In this document: one piece after another, positions 32,959 to 45,600 of the stretch | Layout: each line of letters starts with the position of its first letter | How positions within the stretch are numbered: position 1 is the first letter of the stretch | NCBI RefSeq assembly: GCF_000219625.1 | Contig: NC_018214.1 | Coordinates: 62,001-126,000 of the forward strand | Origin: Zymoseptoria tritici IPO323 | Lineage: Eukaryota; Ascomycota; Dothideomycetes; Mycosphaerellales; Mycosphaerellaceae | Length of the DNA: 64,000 bases | Direction of reading: 5' to 3' | Translations under genes and position numbers: made by a program | The notes under the pieces: generated by a model | Told to the model about the DNA's origin: nothing | Databases searched by the model: none | What the model saw: only the letters and a program-made list of their open reading frames with translations

Positions 32959-33306
32959 TTCGGTGAGGTTGGGTGTTGTTGGAGGTCTTTTTTTTTTGCT
33001 TCCGATACAAGGGGATACTGCTGGCGAGATGGATGATTTTGTATGTTCTTCAAGGCGGAATTGATGTCATGGTAGGTCATTTTGTCGCTGGTCCGCTTTG
33101 CTTCCGGATTTGTTTATTAAGCGTTCAGCCGCTCTTCGGTGAGCGGTTGCCTGATTCGGCCGAGGTGGCGTTCACATGTCAAGTGCTGACGGTTTTCTGG
33201 ACCTTTGACAAATGGATGCATGGCTTCTTTGTTGAGAGGTATCCGTGCCTCGTCTCGTCCCAATGCTGGATACACTCAGTTGCTCTGAGTCACAGACTCC
33301 ACGACC
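32959..33306. other. intergenic: promoter of the SDR gene and 3' flank of DBP8
   Basis: Both flanking genes are on the minus strand. A poly-A/T run (tttttttttg) at about 32989-32999 lies 30-40 nt upstream of the SDR start, in its 5' leader. Confidence 0.5.
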
Positions 33307-34818
33307 TCACCCCTTCCTCTTCTTCCCCATCCCCTTACTCCGATTCCCCTTAACATCCCTCCCCTCTTCAATCGCCAACATCGCCTCCCTCTTCTTCCCA
33401 CCCACCTCATTCAGCACTTCACTCCTCACCACCCTCCCCTCGACACTAACCCCCTCCTCCTCGAACACTTCCATCTTCCTCCCCACTCTAGCCTCAATCC
33501 CCTGCACCAACTCAACATCCCTCTGCCCAACCAGGGAAATACTCAACCCCTTTCTCCCCGCACGCGCCGTCCTCCCCACCCGGTGGATATAGTCGTCCGG
33601 ATTACGGGGAATGTCGTAGTTGATGACGAGACCCACGTCGGGGACATCCAGACCGCGAGAAGCGACGTCCGTAGCGACGAGGATGCGGGCTGCGCCGGCG
33701 CGGAAGCGCGCGAGGTTGGAGGTTCGTTGTTCGTGGGGGAGAGCGGAGTGGAGAGCTGTCACACGGTGGGTGAGGAGACGGAGGGTGTGTTCGAGGAGAT
33801 TCGCAGTTTCAGTACGGTTGGTGAAGATGATGGTTGTTTTGGTAACATTTTCGGGGGTGAGGAGGAGGATGTGGAGGTATTTTTCCTTGTGGAGGACGTT
33901 GACGAGTTGGTAAGTTTGGGTGAGGGTATCGGGGATGGCGAGGGAGTCGACGTCGACTTCGGAGATGAAGACTGGTGGACGAGAGGGGGAGCGAGGAGCG
34001 GATTTGAGAGCGCGGACCTCGGGTGTGATGGTTGCTGTGAAGAGGCAGGTTTGTCGGGATGATGCGGGTGGGAGGATGGACATGCAGGTTTCGACGTCGG
34101 GGAGCATGCTCCCTTTTTTGCTGCTGGCTAGTAGGCGGTCGGCTTCATCGAGGACGACGAATTTGCACTTGCGCAGTCCGTAGATTGTGTCCTCGCCTGA
34201 ACTTGAGATGTGATCTGCGAGTCGACCAGGTGTGGCGATGACGATGTGAGGTCGTTTTGCGAGTTCCAGCGCTTGGTTTCGCATATGTGCTCCACCCGTG
34301 ACGAGAACGCATTTGATGCCTTGCCCGCCACCGATTGCTTGGAATTGCTCGTAGATCTGCAGAGCCAGTTCGCGGGTTGGCGTTAGGACCAGCGCAAAGA
34401 TGCCGGACGGTTGCCTCGCCCATTGCTGCAGGATGGGTAGTCCAAAGGCGATCGTTTTACCGGAACCAGTACGACTTCCTCCTATGCAGTCTCGGCCGGC
34501 GAGGATTTCGGGAATGCAGGCTTTTTGGATGCGAGTTGGGAATTTGATCGAGAGGTGGGAGAGAGAGGCAATCAGCCAGGGATCGACGCCGATGGATTTG
34601 AAGCTGGACTTCGCATCGAGAGTCGCTTGGATCGCCGTGGGAAGAGCGGAGATGTCGTCTTCAGATCGAGATATGAGTGGTTTCGCCGTCGATGTGGTAT
34701 TTTGCTTGGGTTGGATTCGAGATGTCGCTTCTGGAACGGCGGCAGGTGTGAAGTCTTCCTCGCCACTACTTTCGCTGACATCCTGAGACAATCTTCGTCT
34801 TTTGCTTGGTGGCTCCAT
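33307..34818 (-). CDS. DBP8: DEAD-box ATP-dependent RNA helicase Dbp8, 503 aa
   Basis: The start is taken at the ATG at 34818 (MEPPSKRRR), because the 25 codons upstream in frame have no fitting context. The N-terminus is basic and acidic-rich. The helicase core shows the Q motif ([11 protein letters not shown]), Walker A SRTGSGKT at about 114-121, [16 protein letters not shown], the DEAD box VLDEADRLL, and motif III as TAT (FTATIT) instead of SAT. It continues with [26 protein letters not shown] and [10 protein letters not shown]. The order, length and lysine-rich end (KGMGKKRKG) match Dbp8/DDX49, a nucleolar helicase of 18S rRNA/40S subunit maturation. The gene is head-to-head with KRI1, another ribosome-biogenesis factor. 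Confidence 0.9.
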   Translation of the reverse strand: MEPPSKRRRLSQDVSESSGEEDFTPAAVPEATSRIQPKQNTTSTAKPLISRSEDDISALPTAIQATLDAKSSFKSIGVDPWLIASLSHLSIKFPTRIQKACIPEILAGRDCIGGSRTGSGKTIAFGLPILQQWARQPSGIFALVLTPTRELALQIYEQFQAIGGGQGIKCVLVTGGAHMRNQALELAKRPHIVIATPGRLADHISSSGEDTIYGLRKCKFVVLDEADRLLASSKKGSMLPDVETCMSILPPASSRQTCLFTATITPEVRALKSAPRSPSRPPVFISEVDVDSLAIPDTLTQTYQLVNVLHKEKYLHILLLTPENVTKTTIIFTNRTETANLLEHTLRLLTHRVTALHSALPHEQRTSNLARFRAGAARILVATDVASRGLDVPDVGLVINYDIPRNPDDYIHRVGRTARAGRKGLSISLVGQRDVELVQGIEARVGRKMEVFEEEGVSVEGRVVRSEVLNEVGGKKREAMLAIEEGRDVKGNRSKGMGKKRKG

Positions 34819-34998
34819 ACTTCGTGTGTGTTGCTGCAGAATGGAAAGAAAAGTGAGGTCCGTCGAAGAGTTGTCACCTCTCAACCCCGCCAAGAGTTCG
34901 ACCCTGGCACTTTTTTCTGAAGATCGGCATAAGGCATCAGAGCTTCAACTTTCCATGCGCCACGTTCCTCGTCTTCCCTCACCAACAACTTCACCACC
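34819..34998. promoter_or_regulatory. bidirectional promoter between DBP8 and KRI1
   Basis: Only 180 bp separate the start codons of two small-subunit ribosome-biogenesis genes. I see no exact PAC (GCGATGAG) or RRPE (AAAAATTTT) box, only a T-rich run cttttttc at about 34910. Co-regulation is inferred from the arrangement. Confidence 0.5.
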
Positions 34999-37044
34999 AT
35001 GTCGAAAGCAGAGCGAGCCACAAAAAGGCAGAAGTTCCTCGAAGAGGAGTCCGACGAGAGCGATGCCGGAGTTCCCCTCCTCCAAGTCAACGAGGAGTAC
35101 GCCCGACGATTCGAGCACAACAAAAAGCGAGAAGAGCTATCGCGGCTGGAAGAAAAGTTCAAGGATAACAAGAGGAAGCGAGATGACGACAGCGAGAATG
35201 ACTCCTCCTCCGGCTCCGACGAGGACGATGTCGCCGAACTAGCGACCGCCGACCTGGACGAGGAGATCTTTGCGACACTGCAGGCGATCAAGAACAAGGA
35301 CCCTCGAGTGTACGATCCGGAAGTCAAGTTCTACCGCGAATTCGATGCTGAGGCCGCGGAGAACGGCGCAGGCGCAGCTGTCAAGAGCGAGAAGCCGATG
35401 TACCTACAGGACTACCATCGCCAGAATTACCTTGCCGGCAAGACTGGCGCGGAAGAGGATGACGAGGATGAGGACGACGGTCCTCCGGCGCAGACCTACC
35501 AGCAAGAGCAAGATCAGCTAAAGCGGGAACTTGTCGGGTCTATGCATGCAGCGGTGAAAAAGGAAGACAACGAAGAGGACGAAGATGCAGACGACTTCCT
35601 CATCGCCAAGTCCCGCTCAAGGCACGAGGATCTCCCAGGCATCACCAAGAAGAAAGAGAAAAAGGCGAAGAAACTCACCGACACCGACATCCGCGAAGCC
35701 GACAAGGATCCGGAAACTTTCCTCTCCAACTTCATGGCTGCTCGAGCGTGGCTTCCTTCCGACGGTGCCCGCTTCCAACCTCTCGAATCCGATGATAGTG
35801 ACGAGGACGCCCGTGCAGACGAGTACGAGGAGGCATACAATCTCCGATTTGAGGACCCGGCAAAGGCCAATGAGAAACTCGCTTCCTTTTCAAGAGACGT
35901 GGGAAAATATGGCGTGCGAAGGGAGGAGAAGACAGGCCGCGCGAAAGCTCGTGATCGAGAACGTGAATTGAAAGAGGCGATGAAGCGCGAACGCGAAGAG
36001 GACAAGGCAAGACTGCGGAAGCTGAAGATCGAGCAAGCGGAGGAGAAGGTCAAGAGGATCAAGGAAGCTGCTGGCCTGCGCGCGGATGACGTGCTGGATC
36101 TGGCAGAGTGGAAGGAGGTGATTGATGGAGACTTCGACGACGACAAATGGGAAGAGGAGATGACGAGGCGCTTCGGAGAGGATTACTATGCGGCCGGTGA
36201 GGGCGAGGAAGACAGCGAGGGCGAAGCTGCCGACAAGAAGAAGAAGCGGAAGGCGAAGAAGCCCAAATGGGACGACGACATCGATATTGGGGACTTGGTG
36301 CCCGATTTCGACCCAGGCGACAAGCCTACAGTATCTCTGTCCGATCTCGAAGCATCAGACGACGATGGCGAAAAGGGCGTGGCACTTGACGGATCAGACG
36401 GGAGTGACGCCGAAGAAGAGGAAACCCGCAAAAAGCCCAAGTCGAAGAAAGACCGCGCCAAAGAAAAGTCCGAAGCCAAGCGCGCGGCCCGCAAACAACG
36501 CCAGCAGATTGAATCTCTCGTCGACTCCAAACTGCCCATCACCATGGCCACGTCCTCCACTCAGCCAACATCCGCTCCCACCGGCTTCCGCTACCGCGAG
36601 ACCTCACCCACGACTTTCGGCCTCACTCCGCGAGACATCCTCTTCGCCTCCGACGCCGCGCTGAACAATTTCGCCGGACTGAAGAAGCTGGCCGCTTTCC
36701 GCGACGAGGAGAGGAAGAAGAAAGAGCGCAAAAAGCTAAGTAAGAAAGGGAGGGTGAAGATGTGGAGACGGGAGACCTTTGGCAGAGAGGAGCCTCCAGA
36801 GGGAGCCTTGGAGGACGCGGTCGTCGCCGAGGATGTCAAGAGTGGTGCGCCGGATGATGGAGGGAGGGAGAGGTGGCTGAGGGAGCAGAGGAAGAAGGAG
36901 AAGAAGGAGAAGGCTGAGAAGGAGAAGGTGAAGGAGAAAGGGGAGGAGGTTGATGGTGTGGTGGACGGAGAGAGGGAGGGGAAGAAAAAGAAGAAGAGGA
37001 GTAAGGGTGGAAAGGGCAAAGCTACAGCAGCGTTGGAGGTTTGA
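34999..37044 (+). CDS. KRI1: Kri1-like ribosome biogenesis protein, 681 aa
   Basis: A single exon. The protein is extremely charged. The N-terminus (RATKRQKFLEEESDESDAGV, VNEEYARRFEHNKKREEL) and the block PMYLQDYHRQNYLAG precede the Kri1 domain. A long basic/acidic coiled region follows (RERELKEAMKREREEDKARL). The conserved KKPKWDDDIDIGDLVPDFD segment lies near 420-440, and the Kri1 C-terminal domain at about 535-600 (GFRYRETSPTTFGLTPRDIL, LNNFAGLKKLAAFRDEERKK, RRETFGREEPP). The tail is lysine-rich. In yeast, Kri1 is a nucleolar partner of Krr1, needed for 40S subunit assembly. It shares its promoter with DBP8. Confidence 0.9.
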   Translation: MSKAERATKRQKFLEEESDESDAGVPLLQVNEEYARRFEHNKKREELSRLEEKFKDNKRKRDDDSENDSSSGSDEDDVAELATADLDEEIFATLQAIKNKDPRVYDPEVKFYREFDAEAAENGAGAAVKSEKPMYLQDYHRQNYLAGKTGAEEDDEDEDDGPPAQTYQQEQDQLKRELVGSMHAAVKKEDNEEDEDADDFLIAKSRSRHEDLPGITKKKEKKAKKLTDTDIREADKDPETFLSNFMAARAWLPSDGARFQPLESDDSDEDARADEYEEAYNLRFEDPAKANEKLASFSRDVGKYGVRREEKTGRAKARDRERELKEAMKREREEDKARLRKLKIEQAEEKVKRIKEAAGLRADDVLDLAEWKEVIDGDFDDDKWEEEMTRRFGEDYYAAGEGEEDSEGEAADKKKKRKAKKPKWDDDIDIGDLVPDFDPGDKPTVSLSDLEASDDDGEKGVALDGSDGSDAEEEETRKKPKSKKDRAKEKSEAKRAARKQRQQIESLVDSKLPITMATSSTQPTSAPTGFRYRETSPTTFGLTPRDILFASDAALNNFAGLKKLAAFRDEERKKKERKKLSKKGRVKMWRRETFGREEPPEGALEDAVVAEDVKSGAPDDGGRERWLREQRKKEKKEKAEKEKVKEKGEEVDGVVDGEREGKKKKKRSKGGKGKATAALEV

Positions 37045-38067
37045 GAGCATATTCACCGTACAAAGGACAGCCAGGCCCATTCAGGCCGCCGAGGCCGTCA
37101 TTTACCGTCGGACGACACGATCTTTCAACACGGTGGCCTTGCTCCACTCCAATGGACCAACATTCTTCGTACCGATCTTCACTATCGCAGCTTAATGCGA
37201 GACAAGAAGCGAGAGCAAAGAATTTTTCCAACGCGACCTACAACTGCCATATCAATCCAATGCGTGGGTCATGCCGATTGCTCCACTCCAGTGCCTGGCG
37301 AAAATTGCCAGATCCTCAGCCCGCGCGAGCCGCCGGCGCTAGTTTTTCCTTTCGATGCGACCGCACTCAAGGTCTTCTCGTAATGTTCTAGACATTTTGC
37401 ATTGCCGGAAGGGGTTTGAATGGATCGCCTCTTGCTGCGTCCATACCGGCACTTTGCCATGGCCGACGACATGAATCAGACATGAATCAGACACGATGAG
37501 CTGATCCAGACGAAGCAGGATACGACCGGAGTGCTATCTGCAGTGTCTCAAGCTCCCACCCTGGCATGGTTCGGTGGAGTCTGCAGAGTTGCTTGACCTT
37601 GATCAAGATACGCACGATCTGCCGGTCCAAGGAACGGACGGAGCCAAGTCCCAATTGTCTAAGATTGAATCGAGACTTGTGGTTAGCGAGTTGTGCAATT
37701 GGTCCGCGGTGCATATGTACAGATCTAGCTACACTCGCCCACGCTCCACACTCGCTCACGCTCGCATGAATCTCGCTCACCCATGCTCGAATACCTGTTC
37801 TAGATTTTCTCCGACCGATGGGTTGACTATCCTCGAACCAGACTGCTTCCGATTATAGCTGATGAGACTAGATTCACTGCTGTGGGGCGGGCAGCGTGCA
37901 TGAGCAGGCTTTCCAATCGGTACGGTGAATGATGGCTCAACGTATTTTCTGGCATTGCGGCCGGACGAGCATGGTGATCCGACATCATATAAGACACTTG
38001 CAATGGAAGGACGGAGCAAATCATCACTCGAGCTTCAACGACCGACATTCCTTCGACTTCCATCAAA
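37045..38067. other. intergenic 1 kb, no supported gene
   Basis: ORFs of up to 116 codons overlap each other without domains. A short direct repeat (acatgaatcag twice) lies at about 37470-37492, and a cactcgc/cacgctc-rich run at about 37733-37790. The right end is the tyrosinase promoter. Confidence 0.5.
37985..37992 (+). promoter_or_regulatory. TATA-like element of the tyrosinase gene
   Basis: The sequence catataag lies about 80 nt before the tyrosinase ATG at 38068. It is a plausible core promoter; no other motif was recognised. Confidence 0.3.
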
Positions 38068-39462
38068 ATGTTCGGACAAGCATTGCTTCTGCCACTCCTC
38101 TTGGCCTGCACATCTGTGCATGGCGCAGCGATCCAATCGCGTGATCCAGCCAAAGCACAAGTCGAAGATCTCCATCGCCAATACCTGACCAACACACAAG
38201 CCACCTTAACAGGCACATGCACCAAGGACAACATCGCCGTCCGGAAAGAATGGTAACAATACCTCAACCCCCAACCCCTCCCTTCCCACCCCTCTCTAAC
38301 CTTGCTCGCAATACAGGGGCAACCTCTCCAAACAAGAGAAGCTCGACTTCATCTCCGCAATCAAGTGCATGCAAACCCTCCCCTCCCAAATGGAACCAGA
38401 CTTCTACCCGGACGCCAAAAACCGCTGGGACGACTTCACCGTCGCCCACCTCCTCAACACCCCGGACATCCACTGGTCCGGCCTGCTCCTCCCCTGGCAC
38501 AGACACTTCACCTGGGTCGTAGAAACCGCACTTCGCGAGGAGTGCAACTACCCCGGTTACATGCCATACTGGGACTACAGCAAGTACCTCGACCGCCCCT
38601 TTGAACAAAACCCTCTGTTCGACGGCTCGGAGACTTCGATTGGCGGGAATGGAACCGGTCCGAATTACTGCATCGAAGACGGACCATTCGTGGATTTTCA
38701 GGTGAACATCCCGCCCCCGGATGACACGGCTAGCATTCAGCCGAATCCGAGGTGTATCAAGCGGAATGTGGTGGCGGATGCCGCGGGGAAATACTTGACG
38801 TATTCGAATGTTTCCGATTTGCTCACGAATCATGATGGTAAGTCAGAGGAGAGAGGCTCCTTCACAAGCGATGGGATGAAATGAAAGGCTAACGTATACA
38901 TCTCAAACAGACATTGTCTCGTTCCACTATGAGCTCGAGAAGAACAATGGGTACCACGTCGTTCCTCACAGCGTGAGTGGTGTTCCGAGACGGGCATATC
39001 GCATGCGCATACTGACTGAAGATCTCGTTAGTACATCGGAGGTCTGCAGGGGAACATCTACCGCTCTTCTCAAGATATGTTCTTCTTCTTCCATCATGCA
39101 TGTCTGGTAAGTCGTCCCATCCTGACATCTTCTGTCGGACACAACAATATCTACGCAAGGACGATACTGACTGTACGATGTCTCCAGGATCGTCTATGGT
39201 CCATCTGGCAAGCCCTCGACTTCGAATCTCGGACCTACACCTTGGACTCCGACACCTACTTCCCGACCCGCGAGGTGTTCAATCGTAAGTGCAGGACCCC
39301 GTTCAACGATCGGTTTTCTGTATGCTAACCATGACGACAGTGACTGGCGTTCCGGAGGCTCGACTCGATATGACATTGTACATGTCTCCCATCTTCCAGA
39401 ATTACACCGTGAGAGATGCCATGAGCGCTACGGGCGGACCTTATTGCTATCAATACGAGTAG
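38068..39462 (+). CDS. secreted tyrosinase / catechol-oxidase-like copper enzyme, 353 aa
   Basis: Six exons: 38068-38252, 38317-38837, 38911-38972, 39032-39106, 39188-39284 and 39341-39462, in frame throughout. Residues 1-20 form a signal peptide (MFGQALLLPLLLACTSVHGA). Copper A ligands are in the run from AHLLNTPDIH to LLPWHRHF. Copper B ligands are in GYHVVPHSYIGG, encoded across intron 3, and FFFFHHACLDRLW, across intron 4. PYWDYSKY and DPRC-like NPRCIKR elements are typical of the family. The protein lacks the long C-terminal shielding domain of intracellular mushroom tyrosinases, so it is the short secreted ascomycete type. It oxidises mono- or diphenols to quinones, probably outside the cell, in pigment formation or phenol detoxification. 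It could lack monooxygenase activity; sequence alone does not decide. Confidence 0.9.
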
Positions 39463-39620
39463 ATGGAGGCATCTAGGTAATCAGGAGACAGGACCCGCGC
39501 CATTGTTACCAGCAATAGCTTCCATTCAGCATCATCATCAAAATCGCAGAACGAACTTCATACATTTTTGACGATCATCTGAAAAACAACCTCTCATAGA
39601 GTCATGCTTCCTCGACCTCC

Positions 39621-42600
39621 TCACAGCATAGCATCCACCGCATCATCCGACATGAAATGCGATCCTCCCGCACATCGATATCCACTCGCCTGCTTGATCC
39701 AATGATAGCCAACAGGGCAGCACCCCATCTGTTTCAACTTCTCCTTCGCCAGAATTTGCCTGCGCCGCTCCTCCTCCACTGCTTTCCGCTTACGCTCCAG
39801 CTCCCTCAATTCCTCCCGCTGCTTTGCGTCTTCGCAGGCTTTGAGCCATTCAGCCAATTTCCGCTCTTCTTCTTGTAGACGGCGGAAGTCTTGTTCTTCG
39901 CGGTCGGCTGTTGCCTGGTCGAGTTGGAGTTGCTCCCAGATTGCATCGCTTACGCCGACGTCACGGCGTACGGAGGAGGTGAAGGGCGGGGAGCTTGGTG
40001 GCTCGTCGACTGCATCTGCCGGATTTGCTGGCGATTCTTCAACAGCGCCAGGATCCGCTGCCACCTCAGGCGCACAGATGTGTTGTGTATTGGTAGCCGT
40101 GTACGTTTCTGCTTTGGTGGCGTGCGTTGTAGACTCCTGTGCTCTGAACGGTGCTGGCGGGAATGCGGCTCCGGCAACAGTGGAGTCGATCTCTCGCCGA
40201 GAGCGTTCCGTGACCATCTCGTCCAGCACACTCAGAACCAGGTCGCGAGTCACCGACATGCTGGCGGTCTTCGAAGGCGCACTCTTGAGAAGAGATCCAA
40301 AAATGGTTCTGGCCATCGTTTCAACATCGCGGGCATTACCGAAGTTTTGCAACGAAGCCAGCGTTTGGAAACGTTGCAGGATCTGGCCCTCTTCCGAAGG
40401 CGACATGGAAGTAATGCACGCAATATCGAGAAGTTTCTTCTTGCGTAGATTCTGTATAGTGGTCAGCGTGGTCTTCGTTCAGAAGACTTTTGATACGTAC
40501 CTTGATGAGTAAGTTGAGGCATTCCTTTGGCGGAAATGACACGAACACGATGGACTCCGGGAAACGAGAGTTCAGGCCCGGGTTTGTGCGCAGCAGCTGG
40601 TTGATTTGATCGTTGTAGCCCGCAAGGACAATGATGAGTTTGCGGGAAAATCGCTCGTTCGTTATACCATCGACCAGCTCGTCGACAGCTTCTTGTGCGA
40701 AATGCCCGCCAGCCAGGCGGTATGCTTCATCAATGAACAGCACTTTGCCGAGAGCGGACTCCAAAAGCTTCCTCGTCTTCGGACCGGAGTGGCCGACGTA
40801 CTCACCGACAAGATCCGATGCCGAGCAGGTAACGACCTCCGCCTTTGACAAGAAGCCCATGTCGTAATACACCTTACCCATCTTGCGGGCGGTTGTCGTC
40901 TTTCCTGTACCCGGCGGGCCTCTGAATAGGAATGTGAATGGGATCTCTTCTCGCGGGTCCTAAACGGTGTCAGTGCGGATCCAATAGGAACAGTTCGATC
41001 TCGCAGAGAAGTACTTACCAAGTTGTGCTCTCTCATTCTCGCCACCACATTTTGGTATCCCTGTAGCTGCTTCACGATGCCGTCACACGCCACGCTATCC
41101 TTGAAGAGCGCAGCAAGATTGGTATTGGCCCTCTCGCCTCTTTCGAAGTCGGGATCGAAGTCTTCGGCTTCGAAAATACCCTTTGCCACGCTGGAATCAC
41201 GGCTAATGCGCTTCTGCTGTCTTAGCTTGGCGTCGTTGAGAATGATATCAACCTCGCCAGCATTGCCAAAGTGTGGACGATTGCGTGCACGTTGAAGCAT
41301 GCCGAGAGCCACATCTTTCGCTCGATCGGTGATCTTGAACGCCTGGGCCTTCAACTTCATCTCTAGAATGGCTTCCATATCCTCGTCATCGAATTCCTGA
41401 AAGATGAAGCCAGAGTCCATTGGGAAGCGTCGTGCGAGTCCGGGATTTACGTGCTGCATCATCTCCTCCATCTGCTCCTTGTAACCCAGCAGCAAGACGC
41501 AGCGGTCTTCGCCTGGGACGCTTTGCACTTCCGCAACGATTGTGTCGATGACACCGGTACGGTATGGATCCGTGGCACCGCTATGGCCTCCGAACAGTCC
41601 ATATGCTTCGTCAATGACAAGGACTTTGCCGACTGCAGCATCCAGAATTCCCTTCGTGTTGGCTTCTGAGGCTCCAATCACGGCTCCCACAAAATCAGTT
41701 GGTGTCTTGATGACGACTTCGCCACTTGACAACATCCCAAGATCTGCCAAGATCTGGCCGTACAGTTTCGCGACAGTGGTTTTGCCAGTGCCAGGATTTC
41801 CCAAGAATACTTTGTTCAGGCTGTACTCGACGAGAGGTTCCTCTGCCAGTTCTCGTTCGTAATTGAGCTTGATGCTGTCCAGCAACGACTGGATCGCCTC
41901 TTTCACATCACGCAAGCCAGTGAGCTGTTGTAGCTTCTTCCAAGATTGGTTCGTGAGGAGGGCGTTGGTAGGCTCTGGGCCGATGAGGTCCCTGTCTGTG
42001 AACAGCAGATCGTTTGTGTCTTGCCTCTTGCCTTTCACCTTTCGCCGCTCTTTGCGCACTCGCTTCGCTTGGCGCGCAGCAATCTTTGACACCACGTTCT
42101 CGACTTCTCGTGCATTGCCAAAGCCTTCCTTTCCACGACCACGTCCGATGCGGCGTGCCACGATCCGTGCGAACAGACCTGCAGCTCCGTCTTTAAGTTC
42201 CATCCTGCCATTGTATCGCTTGTTGATGTTGTAGTTCATGATGGCCAAGAGTTCATGGTCCTCATAATCTGCGAACTGCAATCGGCGCGGAAAACGGCTC
42301 GGCAAGCCTGGATTGTGCTGGAAGAATTTCTCCATCTGCTTGTTGTAGCCGGCAAGGATGAAGACCACTTTTCCTGTAAGGTTCTCGGCTTCGGGAAGCA
42401 GGAAGTCCAGCACAGCGCTACCACCAAAATTCGAGCCTGACGCGAGTTGGTATGCTTCGTCGATGAAAAAGGCGCCGCCACCTTGGTCAAGCAGATCCTC
42501 AATCATCTTCTTACATCCCGCCACGCCTTCACTCGCGAGCTTGGCTCCAGTCGACTCAACAAAGACATCCCCGGGTAGAGCTCCGATCGAACACAAGAAC

Positions 42601-45600
42601 TTGGCGTAGATCCGGGCAACAGTAGTTTTGCCGGTGCCAGGATTCCCCATCAGCACTGCACCAAAGCGTTCTTTCTCGACGGAGAGATCTTGTCGAACCA
42701 GCAAGTCAATTTGAGATTTGATCTCGAGAAATTGATCTTTCACAGCCTCCAGTCCAATCATGGCCATCAAGGAATCAATGGCCTTGTTGCTCGCTCCTTC
42801 GGTGGCTTTCTGGCGATTCCAGTCAAGCTGTGCTTCCGACTCGCTATTCTCAGCATTGTCGTCACTCGATGTGGTCGATATCCGGTCTACTTGAGCTTTT
42901 GTGGGCTTCGCTCGCGCCGAATCAGAGGCCTTCTTCTTCTCAGCGGCCTCCCGTTGGGCGGCCAGGGTTCTAGCATTGACAAGGTCCAATTGGCGCTGCG
43001 CGAGCTCTGCAGCTTGCTCTTCTTCCGTACGTCTGTCTTTGGCAGTCTGACGGAGACGATCCAACTCCTCTTGGGCCGCGGCGAGCTGAAGAGCGTATGC
43101 GGCTTGTCGTGCTTGTCGTTCCTGGTCGAGCTTGGCGTTTCGTTCTTGCTGAGCCCGAAGCGCTGCAGCTTCAATGTCACACGTTCGACAAGAGACCGGA
43201 TGGCCCGTGGCGCATGTCCAACGAAGACGGTGACCCTTCGCACACAGCCCTTGAATCGGAAAGGAACATGCAATCTTCGAATGATCGGCCAATTGATGGC
43301 ACTTCCGCTCGCACGCATGCTTGCCGCAGTTGAGAAGCACACCACAAGGAGCTGAGCAGCCGCCATCAGGACATTGCTGATCGAAGTCATCGGGGCAAGT
43401 AAGAAGCATTTTCCGATCGGGATGTTGAGAGCACTGGACGGGAAGGCCCTCCTGCATCGAATTTGTCTCAGCGAGTAAATTGAAAAAGGAAGACCACAGC
43501 TCTCCACCCTTCTTGCTGGCCTTGAAGGTTGCTGAGTTGCCGATGATGATCAAGGCCTTGCGTGCACGTGAGAGGAGCACATTGAGCCGCTCGGGCGAAA
43601 TCAAGAAGCCGATGTCGCCGTCTGGATTGCTGCGAGTCAGAGAAACGATAACAATATCGGCTTCATTTCCCTGGTAGTTGTCCACGGTAGAGATCTGAAG
43701 AGGGCGCTTGATCTGAGATGCGCTTGCTGGAGTCAAAAGACCGGCTTGGATGAGATCAAAAGAGTCCAGGTCGTTCAAGACAGGATCGTTGTCTTCCGCA
43801 AGCTTTCGACGCAAGAGACTGAGCTGACCAAGGTACGGGGTGAGCACAACTTGACTGGACGTACCGTAGCCTTGTTGTGCCATGTATTTCACGATCTTCT
43901 TGACCATCTCGACTTCGTGCTCGTTTTGCTTGCTGACACTGGCGCCATGGTCCCGTCGGTCGGCTACAGGGCTCAAGAGTTCAAGTTTTGTGTGCTCAAT
44001 GAAGACGACTCGGTTCTGCAGTCCTCGCAATGCTTCGCGCTGAAGCGTGGACGGTGCGTCCAGAATATCAGGATACGTCAATTGCCGGACGAGGTTCGAA
44101 ATTTCCGGACACATGCGGTGCTGCTGTGTGAGCGTAGTGTGAGGAAAGCCAGCCATGACAAGACGTTCAAACAATGAGCGGTTCAGATCGAAACCGTCTC
44201 CTTTCTCGACCGTGAGGGAGTAGTTGTTGACCTTGGGCCGGAGCTGTTTGTGGTCTCCAATCAGTATGAGTTGCTTCGTATCCGGAGTCATCGCAGTCAG
44301 GACGTGACTTTCTAGTATTTCACCGGCTTCCTCAACCAGGACAATTCCTGGTGCGGCGCTCTGGATTTGAGAGGAGTACATAGCAGCCCCAGTGGTCGTA
44401 CACGCAACAATCCGCTTTTGTTGAATCATTTCTGTAGCTTTCCGACTCAAAGCCTGTGACAGTGTGTACTGGCTGGCGTCACAGGCATGAGCACGATCAA
44501 CGACGTCGTCGACAGCCTCCACCAGCATAGCGTATTGCCACTCTCCCACCTTTGCTTGACGCGCGTATGGGTCCATGCTCCAAATCTCGTGGTGCCATGG
44601 CGACATTTCCTGGCCGAAGACACCAGCATCATCACCGTGGATCCATCGCTGCAGCAGGTACGACTCGTCGATCTCGCGACCATCTTGACCAACAGTGGTG
44701 AAGCCTTCCTCTGACTCGGGAACCTCGAATGCTTCAAAGAACTCATAGTCGTGTTCGGACAGTTCGAGATACTGGAGCAGCTGAGGACCAGAGGCTTTGA
44801 GCGATCTCAAAGTTGTCGAAGCTTGGTCCAGCGTGGCGGCGTGGCTTGTGGTCTCCTCGCCAAGTCGATTGATGGCATCCCAGTTCTCTCTGGTGCGGAA
44901 TTTGGCTGGTGCTTGCTCGTACAATGTCAAAGGCTGAGTGCGGGCTGTAGACTTTGAGCCGAGCCGCACAATGCTGGAATTGGGAATGCCAATGTCCATG
45001 AGGTCCTCCAGAAACTGGTCAAGGGCATGATTGGTGTAGCAGACGACCAGGATGTTCTCAGAAGTGTTGTCATGGAGGGCTTTGGCAAGCAGAGCGCCGA
45101 CAAAGGACTTGCCTGTGCCTGGGGGACCTTGAATGAGGCTCACGGACTGACGCAAGCCAGCCAGCAGAGACTCTGTCTGAGAGTCGTCGAGAGTGATCGA
45201 TTTCGCAAGTCCGAGAACGGCCTGCAAATCTTGCTTACTCTGAATGGCGTTGGTGACTTCCGACAAAGCTTCGGAGGGTTGCGAAAGACCAAGACGCTTG
45301 CTCGAATCTTCTGAACACAACAAGTGTTCCCACAATGGAAGCTCATGTTTGGCTTGTAAACATTTCAGTACAGGCTCATATGCAAAGACTGCAGTGTCGA
45401 TGATGACGAATTGAACTGTGGTAGATTCTGCGAGAGCCAGAAGTGTCCTTCGCATGGCTCCGGATCCTGGAGTACGGATGGCAATGGCAGGTGGTTTCTG
45501 GCACAATAGATCCTCCTCTCGATGAATGGTACCGAATGCAACAACGTCACCGCGATCAATGAAGTAACCGAAGGATGAGTGCTTCAAGAATGTGTGGTTA

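Noticed and set aside
33583..34062. 159-codon plus-strand ORF inside the Dbp8 region
   Set aside because: It is antisense to the conserved helicase core; acidic composition is the mirror of the helicase codons.
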